Part shown: positions 33,027 through 33,819 of the stretch, one piece after another | Layout: the number at the start of each line of letters is the position of its first letter | Numbering within the stretch: the first letter of the stretch is position 1 | Source: Usnea hakonensis | Lineage: Eukaryota > Ascomycota > Lecanoromycetes > Lecanorales > Parmeliaceae | Reading direction: 5' to 3' | Assembly: GCA_013423325.1 (NCBI GenBank) | Contig: BLJB01000113.1 | Location: forward strand, 1 to 33,819 | DNA length: 33,819 nucleotides | The notes under the pieces: generated by a model | The model's input: the letters and a program-made list of their open reading frames with translations, nothing else | The model's database searches: none | Told to the model about the DNA's origin: nothing | Made by a program: the position numbers and the translations under genes

Positions 33027-33148
33027 TGTTAGGGCGACTAACTACTATACCATAGGCCCGAAAAAGAATTAGGTTATGGGGTGAGGGTGCCGCACTTTAT
33101 GGAAGGCGCACCCTATTATGGGCTATAATGCACTACTAAGAGCTAACA
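33027..33148 (-). repeat. Left (3') LTR of element F
   Basis: 122 bp. Differences from the right copy are mostly TA for CA/TG (for example ACTACTATACC versus ACCACTACACC). Confidence 0.92.
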
Positions 33149-33162
33149 TTATCTCCCCCTCT
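33149..33162 (-). promoter_or_regulatory. Polypurine tract of element F
   Basis: The minus strand reads AGAGGGGGAGATAA immediately before TGTTAG of the left LTR. It fixes the orientation of F. Confidence 0.7.
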
Positions 33163-33365
33163 AGGGCGACGTCCTCGGCGCCCAAGCGTTAGTAACCCCT
33201 AGAACCCCCCCCCCCGAAAGGTAGATAGGCAATTCTAGTATTCTAACCCCGGCACGTCGCAAGACGACCCCTAAGGGTTTAATCCCCGGAGTTAACCCCG
33301 CGCAGATTATATTAAACACCTCCTAACCCGGGGCTAACCCGTCTAGAATTATTAACTAATCGTAG

Positions 33366-33425
33366 CCTGGATCGAACTCGAGACCCCCGGATGGGTACTT
33401 TACCCCCGTGTAGCTAGTATACCCT
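33366..33425 (-). other. tRNA-like segment with B box inside F
   Basis: On the minus strand an A-box-like TAGCTACACGG (33406-33416, one mismatch) is followed 28 bp later by GTTCGATCC (33369-33377), a perfect match to the B box GWTCRANNC in the T-loop of tRNAs. The flanking T-stem does not pair and an anticodon arm is not evident, so this is a tRNA-derived relic or a mimic, not a functional tRNA gene. Confidence 0.5.
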
Positions 33426-33495
33426 AACGAAGTTATAATCCGAACGTAGCCGAGGGTACCCGAAACTGGGCCCGGACTGAAAAGTGCGGCACTAT

Positions 33496-33617
33496 TGTTA
33501 GGGCGACTAACCACTACACCATAGGCCCGAAAAAGAAATGGGTTATGGGGTGAGGGTGCCGTACTTCATGGAAGGCGCACCCTATTATGGGGCATAATGC
33601 ACCACTAAGGGCTGACA
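33496..33617 (-). repeat. Right (5') LTR of element F
   Basis: 122 bp, the better preserved copy; on the minus strand it starts TGTCAGCCC and ends CGCCCTAACA. TSD CTTCT follows. Confidence 0.92.
33511..33521 (-). promoter_or_regulatory. Polymerase III A-box match in the 5' LTR of F
   Basis: Minus strand TGGTGTAGTGG fits TRGYNNARNNG at every position. It lies in a longer tRNA-like stretch, GGGCCTATGGTGTAGTGG then TTAG, which resembles the 5' half of Asp/Glu/His tRNAs. The left LTR keeps a matching TGGTATAGTAG. Confidence 0.6.
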
Positions 33618-33757
33618 CTTCTCTTCTAAATATTACTTCTACTATTAACCTTATTTAAAGTTTAATATTTAATAAGATAGCTAGGATAGATAACTAAAGC
33701 CTATAGTAGAATATTTAGTAAACTTTATCTATATATCTACTTTTATATTAATTTACT

Positions 33758-33819
33758 CTATTGGATTGGATTGGAATTCATACTCGTGTCTATCTAACTA
33801 TGTGAAAGATAATTACGGG
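33758..33819. other. CA/TG-containing sequence at the right edge
   Basis: About 60 bp with TTGGA repeated three times (33761-33775), then AATTCATACTCGTGTC. It contains CA and TG, unlike the sequence just left, so a boundary between an eroded and a preserved sequence lies near 33757. Too short to identify. Confidence 0.5.

Larger units (their letters stand above)
33027..33617 (-). mobile_element. Element F: TRIM-like miniature LTR element with tRNA-like promoter motifs
   Basis: Two 122-bp direct repeats (33027-33148 and 33496-33617) enclose 347 bp and are flanked by CTTCT at 33022-33026 and 33618-33622. Ends are TGTTAGGGC...CTAACA/CTGACA. A purine tract on the minus strand (AGAGGGGGAGATAA, complement of 33149-33162) directly precedes the left LTR, so the element points left. 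There is no open frame of note. Size, terminal repeats and TSD fit a terminal-repeat retrotransposon in miniature. Unlike known gag/pol elements it has polymerase III A- and B-box matches on its sense strand. It is almost free of RIP, as expected for a short element or a recent insertion. Confidence 0.87.
27434..33757 (-). mobile_element. Element E: Ty3/gypsy chromovirus related to C, carrying nested element F
   Basis: A left LTR (27434-27605) is followed by sequence colinear with element C: chromodomain (about 28.35-28.48 kb), integrase (about 29.0-29.3 kb), RNase H, RT (about 30.7-31.4 kb), protease (about 31.9-32.3 kb) and gag (32.7 kb to beyond F). Coding is on the minus strand. It interrupts LINE ORF2; the left target base set is CGTTA (27429-27433). 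The right LTR is not in the window. RIP-mutated sequence ends near 33757, where CA/TG-rich sequence begins, so E may be truncated there. E is more AT-rich than C and its LTR differs in length (172 versus 186 bp), so it is a separate subfamily. Confidence 0.88.
32700..33757 (-). pseudogene. gag region of element E, split by element F
   Basis: The sequence left of F (ATCTATAATATAATATAAGCTTCT) and right of F (CTTCTCTTCTAAATATT) together match element C at about 18908-18950 when one CTTCT is removed, placing F inside the C-terminal part of gag or the gag-protease linker. No capsid motif is readable in the 140 bp right of F. Confidence 0.6.

Noticed and set aside
33366..33425. Functional tRNA gene in element F
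   Set aside because: The B box is perfect, but the T-stem does not pair, no anticodon arm is seen and the A box has a mismatch.
1..33819. Intact host gene or gene cluster, or a novel cellular system
   Set aside because: Every readable coding stretch belongs to a transposable element; no intron-containing or long intact host frame was found.

Overview
The window looks like repeat-rich heterochromatin from a filamentous ascomycete (Pezizomycotina). I find no intact host gene. Three things support this: fungal-type Ty3/gypsy chromoviruses, a fungal Tad1-like LINE, and a very strong repeat-induced point mutation (RIP) signature. Over long stretches (about 6.2-19.6 kb and 22.1-33.0 kb) the dinucleotides CA and TG are almost absent and TA is in excess. 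CpG, CpC and CpT survive. Reading frames are broken mainly by TAG/TAA stops where Gln or Trp is expected. I cannot name the species.

The layout is a set of nested transposons that can be unpacked from target-site duplications (TSDs) and continuous reading frames. (A) 1-6191, minus strand: a moderately mutated Ty3/gypsy chromovirus with gag, protease, RT, RNase H, integrase and chromodomain, cut by the left window edge. (G) About 7.0-27.4 kb, plus strand: an old, heavily mutated LINE, with ORF1 (three zinc-knuckle-like segments) and ORF2 (APE endonuclease, RT, C-terminal tail), broken into pieces by two insertions. (B) 7917-13175: an LTR element with 204-bp LTRs and TSD CTTAT, inserted in LINE ORF1. 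(C) 13339-23290, minus strand: a second chromovirus family with 186-bp LTRs and TSD AATAG, also inserted in LINE ORF1. (D) 19685-22129, plus strand: a well preserved non-autonomous LTR element inside the gag of C, arranged LTR-internal-LTR-internal-LTR (three 185-bp LTRs, two 945-bp internals, TSD AATAG). (E) 27434 to about 33757, minus strand: a relative of C that interrupts LINE ORF2. (F) 33027-33617, minus strand: a 591-bp TRIM-like element with 122-bp LTRs and TSD CTTCT, lying in the gag of E and carrying tRNA-like RNA polymerase III promoter motifs.

The insertion order is therefore LINE, then B, C and E, then D (in C) and F (in E). RIP load follows it: saturated in the LINE, B, C and E, intermediate in A, light in D and F. 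Catalytic Asp codons of the reverse transcriptases have become Asn in A, C, E and the LINE, so none of the autonomous elements can be active as they stand. The chromodomains of A, C and E could bring new copies to methyl-H3K9 heterochromatin, which would fit this self-nesting; that is inference from the family.

The most unusual items are the triple-LTR tandem D with its 75-bp internal repeats, the TRIM-like F with polymerase III boxes, the LTR element B in which I cannot find an RT, and a consistent sparing of the outer LTR edges from RIP.
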